36,241 bases of DNA from Ruminiclostridium sp. GTDB lineage: Bacteria > Bacillota > Clostridia > Oscillospirales > Ruminococcaceae. The position numbers were made by a program, and so were the translations under genes. The notes below the pieces were generated by a model. That model did not search any database. It was not told the origin of the DNA and saw only the letters and a list, made by a program, of their open reading frames with translations. The stretch is from contig JAIKZF010000052.1 in the NCBI GenBank assembly GCA_024682455.1, positions 1-36,241 of the forward strand. The letters are read 5' to 3'. Positions 1 to 7,517 of this stretch are shown here, one piece after another (within the stretch, counting starts at the first letter, position 1; the number at the start of each line of letters is the position of its first letter).

Positions 1-1
1 T

Positions 2-172
2 GTCGTCGGCGACAGCCTGTTCGATCTGACCAGCGAGCAGTTCCACGGCGAGGAGCTGTGCTACGAGGGCAATCCCGAGCAGCTGCGGGAGGTACACTTT
101 GCTAAGACCGAAAAGCGCGAACGCTATGAGTATCTGAAAAAAGCGCTTCTGGAATACCTGAAAAAAGCATAA
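2..172 (+). CDS. C-terminal 56 residues of an unidentified protein
   Basis: The open frame enters from the left edge and ends with TAA. It is rich in Glu, Lys and Leu, starts at VVGDSLFDLTSEQF and ends in a basic helix (YLKKALLEYLKKA). The DLTSEQF stretch followed by a charged RYEYLKKAL helix faintly recalls the C-terminal part of YunG-like proteins. That is only an impression, so no function is assigned. A strong inverted repeat follows the stop codon within 2 bases, as expected for the last gene of a transcription unit. It converges with the leftward phosphate transporter gene. Confidence 0.6.
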   Translation, partial: VVGDSLFDLTSEQFHGEELCYEGNPEQLREVHFAKTEKRERYEYLKKALLEYLKKA

Positions 173-173
173 T

Positions 174-199
174 AAAAGGCGGTACGATGTACCGCCTTT
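174..199. terminator. Bidirectional terminator hairpin, left copy
   Basis: An 11-bp perfect stem (175-185 with 189-199) and a 3-base loop carry A-rich sequence on the left and T-rich sequence on the right, so it could act for both convergent genes. A near-identical hairpin recurs at 431-454 on the other side of the repeat element (23 bp, one mismatch in the loop). Confidence 0.75.
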
Positions 200-430
200 C
201 AGTCTGTCAAAAAAAAGTGCAGTTTGTGGTTATTTCTGTTTCTTTTACTCTCAAAAGGAGCACTACCTCCCCCCGCTGCAAGGCGAAGCGGTTTGTTTTA
301 GGGTCCAGCCCTTTTTTCAAAAGGTGGTCTCCCCGTTAGCGGGGAGGTGTCACCGCAGGTGACAGAGGGGCTGACCGACAGACCTGGCCGCCGGAGGCAC
401 TCGAGCGTAAGCGGCTTCTTTGACACTCTC
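200..430 (+). repeat. Interspersed intergenic repeat, copy A (MITE-like)
   Basis: This non-coding stretch is repeated in inverse orientation at 24898-25067. Outside a 62-bp nested insert the two copies are almost identical: 72 bases up to position 323 with one mismatch, then 45 bases at 386-430 with none. The ends are weakly inverted (TGTCAAA near the left end, TTTGACA near the right), as in small non-autonomous transposable elements. It lies between two convergent genes and between two copies of the same terminator hairpin. There is no ribosome binding site or credible gene; short open frames inside it are by-products of the repeat. Confidence 0.8.
324..385 (+). repeat. 62-bp nested repeat inside copy A
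   Basis: Copy B has only 4 bases at this point. The extra segment holds two small hairpins, CTCCCC/GGGGAG (329-346) and GTCACC/GGTGAC (349-363). It looks like a separate REP-type unit inserted into the older element. Similar CTCCCC...GGGGAG...GTCAC motifs are, from memory, common between genes of Ruminococcaceae. Confidence 0.6.
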
Positions 431-454
431 AGGCGGTACGCTGTACCGCCTTTT
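431..454. terminator. Bidirectional terminator hairpin, right copy
   Basis: A 9-bp perfect stem (431-439 with 443-451) and a 3-base loop are followed by TTTT, directly 3' of the leftward phosphate transporter gene. It matches the hairpin at 174-199 except for the loop base. Confidence 0.75.
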
Positions 455-457
455 CTG

Positions 458-2221
458 TTACGCTTCCAGAGCCTCGATTGAGTATTTGCTCTTGTAGAAC
501 TCATAGAGCTTATCGTATTCGAGCGAGCTCTCACGTTTGAGGTGATTGAGATATTCGTGCATATCGAAGCTGTGATGCGAGACCTCGATCATACAGACCG
601 CGATGTTTGAGCAATGATCCGATATACGCTCCAGGTTCGTCAGCATATCGGAGAGCACGAAGCCCATTTCCATAGTACATTCCTGCTTGCGCAGACGTTC
701 TATGTGAGCGGTCTTTATCTGGACTTTCAGGTAATCGACGACAGATTCCAGCGGCTCGACGCTGACTGCCATTTTCAGGTCGTTGGTCTCGAACGCCGTA
801 ACGGACATATCGAGTATCTCGCGAACGGCGTCGACCATGACGCGGATCTCCTTCTGCGCCTTGTCGGAGAAGCGCAGCTCCTTGTCGTTTATCTCCTCCG
901 CGGACTCGACGATGTTGACAGCGTGGTCGGACAGGCGCTCAAAATCCCCGATGGTGTGGAGAAGCTGCGTTACCTCGTGGCTGCCCTGTTCGGTGATATT
1001 CTGGTCGGTTATCTTGACGAGGTAGGTGCCGAGGCTGTCCTCGTACATATCGACGGACTCCTCAAGATCCCGGACCTTCTTTGCCTTCTTCTCGTTATAA
1101 TCGAACAGTATCTCAAATGAGAGCTCCAGTGAGGAAATAGCCTCATGCGCCATTTTTATGGCAACGGAGCGGCTGCGCTCGATCGCGACCGATGGTGTGG
1201 AGAGCAGACGGTCATCGAGCAGCGCGAACTCGCCCTTGTCCGTGCCGTCGCGTATCACCGTGCAGGCAAGCTTTTCCAGCAGCTTGTTGAACGGGGCGAG
1301 AGTAACTATCGTCAGTATATTGAAGGTCGAGTGGCATATCGCTATACCCAGCGGAGTCACAGCCTCGTTGGATATCGCGGGGCTGAGGGCTGCGTTGATT
1401 ATGCAGTAAATAGTCAGCCACACGAGAGTGCCTATGGTATTGAAGCTCAGATGTATGAAAGCTGCGCGCTTCGCGTTCTTGTTCGCGCCGAGGGACGAGA
1501 GCATGGCGGTAACGCAGGTACCGATGTTCTGACCCATGATTATCGGAACGGCGCTCGAATAGGTGAGCTGCCCGTTGAGCGAGACGGCCTGAAGTATGCC
1601 GACGGAAGCCGCGGACGACTGGATTATCGCGGTTATCACGGCGCCGGCGAGAACGCCGAGCAGGGGGTTCGAGAACATACCCATGAGCTCTGTGAATTCG
1701 GGAACGTCCTTAAGTCCCGAAACGGCTGCGGTGATGTTCTGCATACCGTACATCAGGAAGGCGAGTCCGAACAGTATCGACGCGGTATCGGCCTTTTTCG
1801 CGTCCTTCTTGAAGACAAGAAGCAGTATTATCGCGGCGAAGGCGATCAGCGGAGTAAAGCTCTGCGGTTTCAGGAACTGCACCCAGAAGACGTCGCTCTC
1901 CACTCCGATGAGGGACATTATCCACGACGTGACCGATGTACCGAGGTTCGCGCCCATTATTATGCCGATAGCTTGTCCGAGCGTTAAAATTCCGGAATTG
2001 ACAAAGCCGACCACCATGACTGTCGTGGTAGCCGAGGACTGAATGAGCGCGGTGATGCCTACGCCGAGCAGGAAGCCCTTGAATTTTGTCGAGGTGCAGG
2101 CTGCGAGAAGGCTTTTCAGCTTACCGCCCGCCTTTTTTTCAAGACCCTGTCCCAGCAGTTTTACACCGTAAAGCAGCAGCGCTACGCCGCCGAGCAGTGA
2201 GAATGCGTCAAAAATAGTCAT
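458..2221 (-). CDS. Na+/phosphate cotransporter with C-terminal PhoU domain
   Basis: The 587-residue protein belongs to the Na/Pi-cotransporter II family, which moves inorganic phosphate with sodium across the cytoplasmic membrane. Residues ~1-310 are hydrophobic and hold the two family repeats, each with a QSSA motif (ALIQSSATTT near 60 and IIQSSAASV near 200). Residues ~345-560 form a helical, charged PhoU-like domain in the cytoplasm, which in related proteins is thought to tune uptake. Length is normal for the bacterial NptA/YjbB class. The ATG is preceded by a GGAG site 7-8 bases upstream, and a consensus promoter lies just before it. No phosphate-regulon genes are next to it. Confidence 0.93.
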   Translation of the reverse strand: MTIFDAFSLLGGVALLLYGVKLLGQGLEKKAGGKLKSLLAACTSTKFKGFLLGVGITALIQSSATTTVMVVGFVNSGILTLGQAIGIIMGANLGTSVTSWIMSLIGVESDVFWVQFLKPQSFTPLIAFAAIILLLVFKKDAKKADTASILFGLAFLMYGMQNITAAVSGLKDVPEFTELMGMFSNPLLGVLAGAVITAIIQSSAASVGILQAVSLNGQLTYSSAVPIIMGQNIGTCVTAMLSSLGANKNAKRAAFIHLSFNTIGTLVWLTIYCIINAALSPAISNEAVTPLGIAICHSTFNILTIVTLAPFNKLLEKLACTVIRDGTDKGEFALLDDRLLSTPSVAIERSRSVAIKMAHEAISSLELSFEILFDYNEKKAKKVRDLEESVDMYEDSLGTYLVKITDQNITEQGSHEVTQLLHTIGDFERLSDHAVNIVESAEEINDKELRFSDKAQKEIRVMVDAVREILDMSVTAFETNDLKMAVSVEPLESVVDYLKVQIKTAHIERLRKQECTMEMGFVLSDMLTNLERISDHCSNIAVCMIEVSHHSFDMHEYLNHLKRESSLEYDKLYEFYKSKYSIEALEA

Positions 2222-2264
2222 GATTATACTCCGAAATCTCTCTTTTCAACACTATACAATATAT

Positions 2265-2293
2265 ATTATACCTGTTTCCCGGACATTTTTCAA
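2265..2293 (-). promoter_or_regulatory. Sigma-A promoter of the Na/Pi transporter gene
   Basis: On the minus strand TTGAAA (2288-2293) and TATAAT (2265-2270) are 17 bases apart. The predicted start is about 40 bases upstream of the ATG, so the transporter is transcribed separately from the U32/ZapA pair behind it. Confidence 0.8.
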
Positions 2294-2348
2294 GGGTATT
2301 TTCCATTTTCTGCGCTTTTTACAACAGAGTAAGCTCTCGGCGAAAATA

Positions 2349-3581
2349 TTAGTGCAACTTGACAAGACGCGCGGTAAGCTCCTCTATTATGCCGCGCCTT
2401 ACAGCGTTCACGGCTGCCGCGGACAGCATAAGCCCCTCGTCTGTGCTCACGCTGACATTCCGCGCGGTGAACACCGTGCCGCCCGTCTTTCCGAGGCGCC
2501 CGGCTATCTCGTCAGCGGTGACGCTGCGGTTCACAGCGGGCTCCGGAACGATGTCCGACTCATAGACAAAGCTTATATATCCGCAGCTCACCTTGGCGGT
2601 TACGGGACTGCCTGCCCGGACGCTGAGCGAAACGTCGAACTCGCGGCGCTTGTACGGCTTTTCGTAGAGTCCGCGGAGCTTCGCGAGAGCCGCCGGAGCA
2701 GCCTCTACGTCCTCCTTTGTGCGTATGCCTCCCATATCGCGCATGGTGCCGTCGTAATACGCGCGTGTGAAGCCGCTGCGGGAGAATACCGCGCGCAGGG
2801 TATCGAGATCCGGCTCTCTGCCGTCAAGCTTCGCGCGGCACGCCGCCACAGCCGCCGCGATATATTCCGGGCGCTTCATGCGGCCCTCGATCTTCAGCGA
2901 GGCGACTCCGAGCCTTTCGAGCTCCGGAAGCTCGTCCACAAGCGAGAGATCCTTAAGCGACAGCACGTTGTGTCTGTTCCCGCAGGTAAAGTCCAGGCGG
3001 CACGGCTGAGCGCACAGTCCCCTGTTGCCGCTCCTGCCGCCGTAATTCGCGCTCATCAGGCATTGCCCGCTTACGCAGACGCACAGAGCCCCGTGAACGA
3101 AAACTTCGGTCTCGATATCCACCCGTGAGATTATCTCCGCTATCTCGTCCCGGGAGAGCTCGCGGGCAAGGACTACCCGCGAGAAGCCGTGCTTGCGCGC
3201 AAATTCGGCTCCCGCAGGCGAAGTGACGGTCATCTGCGTCGAGGCGTGCAGCCTCAGGGTCGGCGCGGCGGCGTGTATTACGCGCGCTGCTCCGAAGTCC
3301 TGCACTATCACGCCGTCGGCACCCGCCTCGGCTATGCGCTCGGCGGCTCTCGCGAGCTCGTCCAGCTCGTCGTCAAAGACGAGGGTATTCATCGTCACAT
3401 AGACCTTCACGCCGCACAGTCTGCATTCCCGGACAGCGTCGGAAAGCTGCGCGTAGGTGAAGTTTCTGGCGTTTTTGCGCGCAGAAAATGCGGTCACCCC
3501 GAGGTAGACCGCATCAGCGCCGGTATTGAGAGCTGCGGGGAGAGAATCCTCACCTCCGCAGGGTGCGAGTATCTCCGTCAT
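2349..3581 (-). CDS. U32-family peptidase-like protein, short form
   Basis: The 410-residue protein has the N-terminal barrel of the U32 family (opening ILAPCGGEDSLPAALNTGAD, then the Cys cluster LCVCVSGQC...LCAQPC at ~165-195). Family members include the RNA hydroxylation enzymes RlhA and TrhP and collagenase-like proteins, and the conserved cysteines are likely metal or cluster ligands. The last ~100 residues resemble the start of the DUF3656 segment found in the ~650-780-residue RlhA-like members. The chain stops there, and the 127 bases downstream show no remnant of the missing part. Its ATG overlaps the stop codon of the ZapA-like gene by 4 bases (ATGA), so the two are translationally coupled. 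A tRNA/rRNA hydroxylation role is possible but unproven. Confidence 0.85.
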   Translation of the reverse strand: MTEILAPCGGEDSLPAALNTGADAVYLGVTAFSARKNARNFTYAQLSDAVRECRLCGVKVYVTMNTLVFDDELDELARAAERIAEAGADGVIVQDFGAARVIHAAAPTLRLHASTQMTVTSPAGAEFARKHGFSRVVLARELSRDEIAEIISRVDIETEVFVHGALCVCVSGQCLMSANYGGRSGNRGLCAQPCRLDFTCGNRHNVLSLKDLSLVDELPELERLGVASLKIEGRMKRPEYIAAAVAACRAKLDGREPDLDTLRAVFSRSGFTRAYYDGTMRDMGGIRTKEDVEAAPAALAKLRGLYEKPYKRREFDVSLSVRAGSPVTAKVSCGYISFVYESDIVPEPAVNRSVTADEIAGRLGKTGGTVFTARNVSVSTDEGLMLSAAAVNAVRRGIIEELTARLVKLH

Positions 3582-4711
3582 CCTTTTGTCTCCGGTTCGT
3601 CCCCGTCCTCATCGGGAGCCTCGGCAGGCTCCGTTCCGTCGAAGGTCGTCTGTATGTATCTTCCGCCGAGCTTTTCCTCCGAGCGCATATTGAGTATGGT
3701 CTTAAGACGCTCCACGCGCTGCTGGAGCTCAAGTATCTCTTCTTCCTTCTTGGCGATGCTCAGGGCATAGGAGCTCTCGTAGTTCGAGAGGATATTGCGG
3801 AGCTTGTCGCATTCCTCCTCCTTCGCTTCGAGCTTTGCGCGCACCGAAGCCTCGGTCTCCGCCAGCAGGTTGCGGAGCTTGTCGAGCTCTGCGGCGCGGC
3901 TGCGGTACTGCTTTGTCATCTGTTCGTATTCGGCGAGCTTGCGGGCGTTCTCGCTGCCCTCGCCGTTTTTGAGCTTCTGTATCTCCTCGCGGGCGATCTC
4001 CAGGTCGATCTCAAGGTCTTCCTTCTGCGACTTGAGCCGCTTTATCTCCTCGGCGTTAGCCTCAACGCTGCCGTCGGGGTTGACGGATATCGAGTTTATC
4101 TCCATTTTGGTGATCTTACCGTTGAGCTCGGCTATCTGCTTGTTCGAGTTGTCAAGCTTTTCGCGGAGGGTGTCTATCTCGGTGCGCAGAGCCTCGTTTG
4201 CGGCGACCTCGGTGAACTTCTCCGAATTGAGCTGCTCTATGAGCTTTTTCGCCGATTCGAGAGCCTTCTGCGTATCGCCGAGGGAGCTGTTGAGGTCGGT
4301 ATACTTCTCTTCCTCGTCTCTGCTGCGTTCGTTAAGAGCGTTTATCTGTTCGATGAGCTCGTTCTCATGCTCGTGGAGGCGCTGTATCTCGCTCTGCGCC
4401 GCGGCAGCCGCGGCGTTCTGCTCGTTTATCCTTGCGGTGAGAGCGTCTATGCGCTCCTCCAGCGTATTCGTTTTGTCGGTCAGATCGTCTATCAGAGCCT
4501 GGTCGGAGGCGCTGCGTTTTTCTCTGAAAGAATCGCCGAGCAGCAACAGCGCCGACAGTGCCGTAGCCTCAGCCTCGACAGTCACGCCGAGCTTCTTTTC
4601 CACATATTCTATCTGCTCCGTCAGATCCGCCGCGAACTTCTGAAGCTCGTCCGGGTGGTCGGTCTTCAGGAAGTAGCCTCTGCCGTTTACCTTGACTCTG
4701 ATCTTCTCCAT
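3578..4711 (-). CDS. ZapA-like cell division protein with long coiled-coil extension
   Basis: Residues ~1-75 match the ZapA fold (MEKIRVKVNGRGYFLKTD..., then a helix with ALSALLLLGDSFRE). ZapA is a cytoplasmic FtsZ-ring bundling protein usually of 85-140 residues. This one has 377: residues ~70-350 are an almost uninterrupted heptad-rich coiled coil (Glu, Lys, Leu, Ala) and the tail is acidic (EAPDEDGDEPETKG). The downstream neighbour is a U32 peptidase, a pairing I recall from other Firmicutes. The division role is inferred from the N-terminal domain only; the coiled coil could extend or cross-link FtsZ filaments. The start ATG follows AAAGGGA at a slightly long spacing. Confidence 0.8.
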   Translation of the reverse strand: MEKIRVKVNGRGYFLKTDHPDELQKFAADLTEQIEYVEKKLGVTVEAEATALSALLLLGDSFREKRSASDQALIDDLTDKTNTLEERIDALTARINEQNAAAAAAQSEIQRLHEHENELIEQINALNERSRDEEEKYTDLNSSLGDTQKALESAKKLIEQLNSEKFTEVAANEALRTEIDTLREKLDNSNKQIAELNGKITKMEINSISVNPDGSVEANAEEIKRLKSQKEDLEIDLEIAREEIQKLKNGEGSENARKLAEYEQMTKQYRSRAAELDKLRNLLAETEASVRAKLEAKEEECDKLRNILSNYESSYALSIAKKEEEILELQQRVERLKTILNMRSEEKLGGRYIQTTFDGTEPAEAPDEDGDEPETKG

Positions 4712-4771
4712 GAACTGTCAGTCCCTTTCGTAAAGCGCACAAAGCGCATATTTTCTCAATATATACAATAT

Positions 4772-4800
4772 ATTATACAACATATTTCCGAAAAAGAAAA
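4772..4800 (-). promoter_or_regulatory. Possible promoter of the zapA-like/U32 operon
   Basis: A perfect minus-strand TATAAT lies at 4772-4777, 60 bases before the ATG. The -35 position at 17-base spacing (TTTTCT, 4795-4800) is poor. The surroundings are AT-rich and shared with the divergent promoter at 4839-4867. Confidence 0.4.
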
Positions 4801-4838
4801 GGGGTTTTGCAAATTTTTTTCATATTTTTAAAAATTTG

Positions 4839-4867
4839 TTGAAATCCTTGGAAAAATATAGTATAAT
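4839..4867 (+). promoter_or_regulatory. Sigma-A promoter for the thioesterase-esterase pair
   Basis: TTGAAA (4839-4844) and TATAAT (4862-4867) are 17 bases apart. The predicted start near 4874 leaves about 30 bases before the GTG at 4905. It is too close to allow translation from the in-frame ATG at 4878. Confidence 0.85.
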
Positions 4868-4904
4868 AGAAAAGTAAATGTTCAGAAACAAGGGGGAGTT
4901 ATCC

Positions 4905-5297
4905 GTGCTTGAGACCGGTATCAGAGGGAAACTGACCGAGACCGTGACCGAGGAAAAGACCGCCGCTGCTCTCGGAAGCGGGACACTGCGCGTCTACGCC
5001 ACGCCGGCGATGATCGCGCTCATGGAGCGAACGGCTATGCAGTCCGTGGCACCGTATCTTGAGGACGGAATGACCACGGTGGGGACATCGCTCGACATAA
5101 AGCACACGGCGCCCACTCCCACGGGCGGAGAGGTCACCTGCGAGAGCGAGCTCACCGGGATCGACCGCCGCAGACTCGTTTTCCGCGTGACCGCCTATGA
5201 CGCGGCAGGGGAGATAGGCAGCGGCACCCACGAGAGATTCATAGTTGACTGTGATAAATTCATAAATAAAGCTAAGGAAAGGACATCAGCGGAATGA
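4905..5297 (+). CDS. FlK-type hotdog-fold thioesterase
   Basis: The 130-residue protein resembles the fluoroacetyl-CoA thioesterase (FlK) family of hotdog acyl-CoA thioesterases, with TPAMIALMERTAMQSVAPYL, GTSLDIKHTAPTPTGGEVTCES and GEIGSGTHERFIVD in family order. Most members probably hydrolyse ordinary short acyl-CoAs; nothing points to fluoroacetate. I chose the GTG start because AGGGGGAG (4891-4898) lies 6 bases before it. The upstream in-frame ATG (4878) has no such site and would sit almost at the predicted transcript start. Its stop overlaps the next start codon (ATGA), so it is coupled to the esterase. Confidence 0.88.
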   Translation: MLETGIRGKLTETVTEEKTAAALGSGTLRVYATPAMIALMERTAMQSVAPYLEDGMTTVGTSLDIKHTAPTPTGGEVTCESELTGIDRRRLVFRVTAYDAAGEIGSGTHERFIVDCDKFINKAKERTSAE

Positions 5298-6103
5298 ACA
5301 TCAAGAAGTTTTATCTGAATGCCGAAAAAACCGTAATAATGAAAGCCTACCTGCTGGATCAGGTGGAGAGCCTCCAGTGGTGCAGGAAGCGCCCCGCGAT
5401 ACTGATACTGCCCGGCGGCGGTTATGAGTACACCTCCGAGCGTGAGGCGGAGCCGATAGCCATGCGCTACGCCGCCGAGGGATATAACGCGTTCGTGCTC
5501 TACTACACCTGCAACGCGCGGTTCCCCGTGGCTTTCCACAATGCCGCCTACGCTCTCTACAAGATACGCATGAGAGCCGACGAGTTCGGCATAGATCCCG
5601 ATAAGATAGCCGTCTGGGGCGCGAGCTCCGGCGGACACCTCGCGGGCTGCCTTGCCACCATGTGGGGCGACGAGGATATGCTTAAGGCGATCGGAGCAGC
5701 GCCCGAGGAGGTCCGCCCGAACGCCGCCGTGCTGTCATACCCCGTCATAAGCGGTATCACTAACCCTCATAAGGGCTCCTTTGAGGTGCTTCTCGGCAAG
5801 GACGCGCCCCACAGCCAACTCTCCCGCCTCTCGCTGGAGAACCGCGTGACCCCGAAGACCCCTCCCATATTCATCTGGTGCACCGCGAACGACGACTGCG
5901 TTCCCGCGCACAACAGCCTCGTCATGGCGAAGGCGTGCGTTTCCAACAAGGTGCCGGTCGAGCTGCATATGTTCGACGCGGGTCCTCACGGACTCTCGAC
6001 CTGCGACAAGGTCACCGACTGGAACGAGTACTTCTACCTTGACAACGTAAAGGCGTGGATAGACCTGTCCGTGAAATTCCTCGCGAAGTATATGAATGTG
6101 TGA
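5294..6103 (+). CDS. Alpha/beta-hydrolase, acetyl-esterase type
   Basis: The 269-residue protein has the alpha/beta-hydrolase features of xylan/acetyl-esterase-like and BD-FAE-like enzymes: oxyanion region LPGGGYEYTS (~40-48), nucleophile elbow GASSGGH (~110), acidic residue in CTANDDCVP (~200) and histidine in GPHGLS (~235). There is no signal peptide, so it acts in the cytoplasm, probably removing acyl groups from small sugar esters. The link to fibre-derived oligosaccharides is inferred from the likely gut lifestyle. It is coupled by a 4-base overlap to the thioesterase, which suggests joint handling of acyl groups. Confidence 0.88.
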   Translation: MNIKKFYLNAEKTVIMKAYLLDQVESLQWCRKRPAILILPGGGYEYTSEREAEPIAMRYAAEGYNAFVLYYTCNARFPVAFHNAAYALYKIRMRADEFGIDPDKIAVWGASSGGHLAGCLATMWGDEDMLKAIGAAPEEVRPNAAVLSYPVISGITNPHKGSFEVLLGKDAPHSQLSRLSLENRVTPKTPPIFIWCTANDDCVPAHNSLVMAKACVSNKVPVELHMFDAGPHGLSTCDKVTDWNEYFYLDNVKAWIDLSVKFLAKYMNV

Positions 6104-6107
6104 TACC

Positions 6108-6213
6108 CGGCAGGTACGGGTCTGTGTGCTTCCTTCCCGCTGGCGGGGCGCTGTCGGAGCCTGCCGCACCGAAAAAATGGCATTTGAGGAACGCGCCCAG
6201 TTAAACGCGTTCC
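6108..6213 (+). other. Structured intergenic region before lysA
   Basis: The 142-base gap holds a 7-bp helix closing a ~45-base region (CGGCAGG 6108-6114 with CCTGCCG 6160-6166) that contains CCCGC/GCGGG (6136-6147). A separate 8-bp hairpin follows (GGAACGCG 6188-6195 with CGCGTTCC 6206-6213). I cannot match it to the lysine riboswitch or another known class. It could be the 3' end of the esterase transcript or a leader of lysA. No clear promoter is visible. Confidence 0.4.
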
Positions 6214-6245
6214 ACAATATAAAACGATAAAGAAAGGAAACGGCT

Positions 6246-7517
6246 ATGAGCAGAAAGATACCTTTTGTCACAAAGGAAAAGATCGAAGAGATAAAGAAGG
6301 AGATCCCCACACCGTTCCACATCTACGACGAAAAGGGCATAAGAGCCACCGCGAGAGCTCTCAATGATGCGTTCGCGTGGAACAAGGGCTTCAAGGAGTA
6401 CTTCGCCGTCAAGGCTACCCCGAATCCGTTCGTTATGAAGATTCTCATGGAGGAGGGCTGCGGCTTTGACTGTGCATCGTATACCGAGCTGCTTCTGTCC
6501 GATAAGGTGGGAGCGAAGGGACACGACATAATGTTCAGCTCGAACGAAACGCCGGACTGCGACTATGAGCTCGCGTACAAGCTCGGAGCTATCATCAACC
6601 TCGACGACTTCACGCATATCGACATACTCGACAAGCTCACCGGCATACCGGAGACTATATGCTGCCGCTACAACCCCGGCGGGGAGTTCAAGACCAGCGA
6701 AAAGGGCAACGTCATGGACACCCCGCAGGACGCGAAGTACGGCTTCACGCACGATCAGCTGATCGAGGGCTATAAGATCCTGAAGGAAAAGGGCGCGAAG
6801 GAGTTCGGTATGCATTCTTTCCTCGCCAGCAACACGCTTACGAACGATTACTACCCCGTGCTCGCGGGGATACTCTTCCGCACGGCTGTCGAGGTCAAGG
6901 AAAAGACGGGCGTTGAGCTCAGCTTCATCGACCTTTCAGGCGGCGTAGGCATAGCTTACCGTCCCGAGCAGACCGAGAACGACATCAAGGTGATCGGCGA
7001 GGGCGTAAGAAAGGCGTACGAGGAGATACTCGTTCCCGCGGGACTCGGCAATATCAGGCTCTGCACCGAGCTCGGGCGCTTCATGCTCGCTCCGAACGGT
7101 ATGCTGATAACCACGGCTATCCGCGAGAAGCACATTTACAAGGAATACATCGGCGTGGACGCGTGCGCGGCGAACCTTATGAGACCCGCGATCTACGGCG
7201 CTTACCACCACATAACCGTTCTCGGCAAGGAAAACGAGTCCTGCGACCATATCTACGACGTTGTGGGAGGTCTCTGCGAGAACTGCGACAAGTTCGCGAA
7301 GGACAGGGCTCTGCCGAAGATAGAAATGGGCGATATCCTCGCCATACACGACGCGGGAGCTCACGGCTTCTCTATGGGCTACAACTACAACGGCAAGCTC
7401 CGCTCGGCGGAGGTACTGCTGCACGAGGACGGCTCGTGGCAGATGATACGCCGCGCCGAGACCCCGAAGGATTACTTCGCCACCTTTGATTTCAGCGAAT
7501 ACGGTGAAAAGCAGTGA
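6246..7517 (+). CDS. lysA: Diaminopimelate decarboxylase
   Basis: The 423-residue fold-III PLP enzyme converts meso-diaminopimelate to L-lysine, the last step of lysine biosynthesis, in the cytoplasm. The PLP lysine lies in YFAVKATPNP (~57), followed by GFDCASYTELLL, the glycine-rich phosphate site DLSGGVGIAY (~230), ELGRF, DACAANLMRP, and the C-terminal GLCENCDKFA and HDAGAHGFSMGYNYNGKLRS. These give a full-length, intact enzyme of the alanine-racemase-like barrel family. The usual HIGSQ is replaced by MHSFLAS, as in a divergent clostridial subgroup; activity on a related D- or L-amino acid cannot be excluded. An AGAAAGGAA site precedes the ATG. It overlaps the NUDIX gene by GTGA. Confidence 0.9.
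   Translation: MSRKIPFVTKEKIEEIKKEIPTPFHIYDEKGIRATARALNDAFAWNKGFKEYFAVKATPNPFVMKILMEEGCGFDCASYTELLLSDKVGAKGHDIMFSSNETPDCDYELAYKLGAIINLDDFTHIDILDKLTGIPETICCRYNPGGEFKTSEKGNVMDTPQDAKYGFTHDQLIEGYKILKEKGAKEFGMHSFLASNTLTNDYYPVLAGILFRTAVEVKEKTGVELSFIDLSGGVGIAYRPEQTENDIKVIGEGVRKAYEEILVPAGLGNIRLCTELGRFMLAPNGMLITTAIREKHIYKEYIGVDACAANLMRPAIYGAYHHITVLGKENESCDHIYDVVGGLCENCDKFAKDRALPKIEMGDILAIHDAGAHGFSMGYNYNGKLRSAEVLLHEDGSWQMIRRAETPKDYFATFDFSEYGEKQ

Noticed and set aside
3563-4831. Long plus-strand open frame (422 codons) opposite the ZapA-like gene
   Set aside because: It is an antisense shadow of the coiled-coil codons, without a ribosome site or recognisable domain; the minus-strand gene is clear.
4878-4904. 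Upstream ATG start for the thioesterase
   Set aside because: It lies about 4 bases after the predicted transcript start and has no ribosome site, whereas GTG 4905 has AGGGGGAG at ideal spacing.
6104-6245. Lysine riboswitch upstream of lysA
   Set aside because: The gap is too short and lacks the conserved lysine-aptamer segments.
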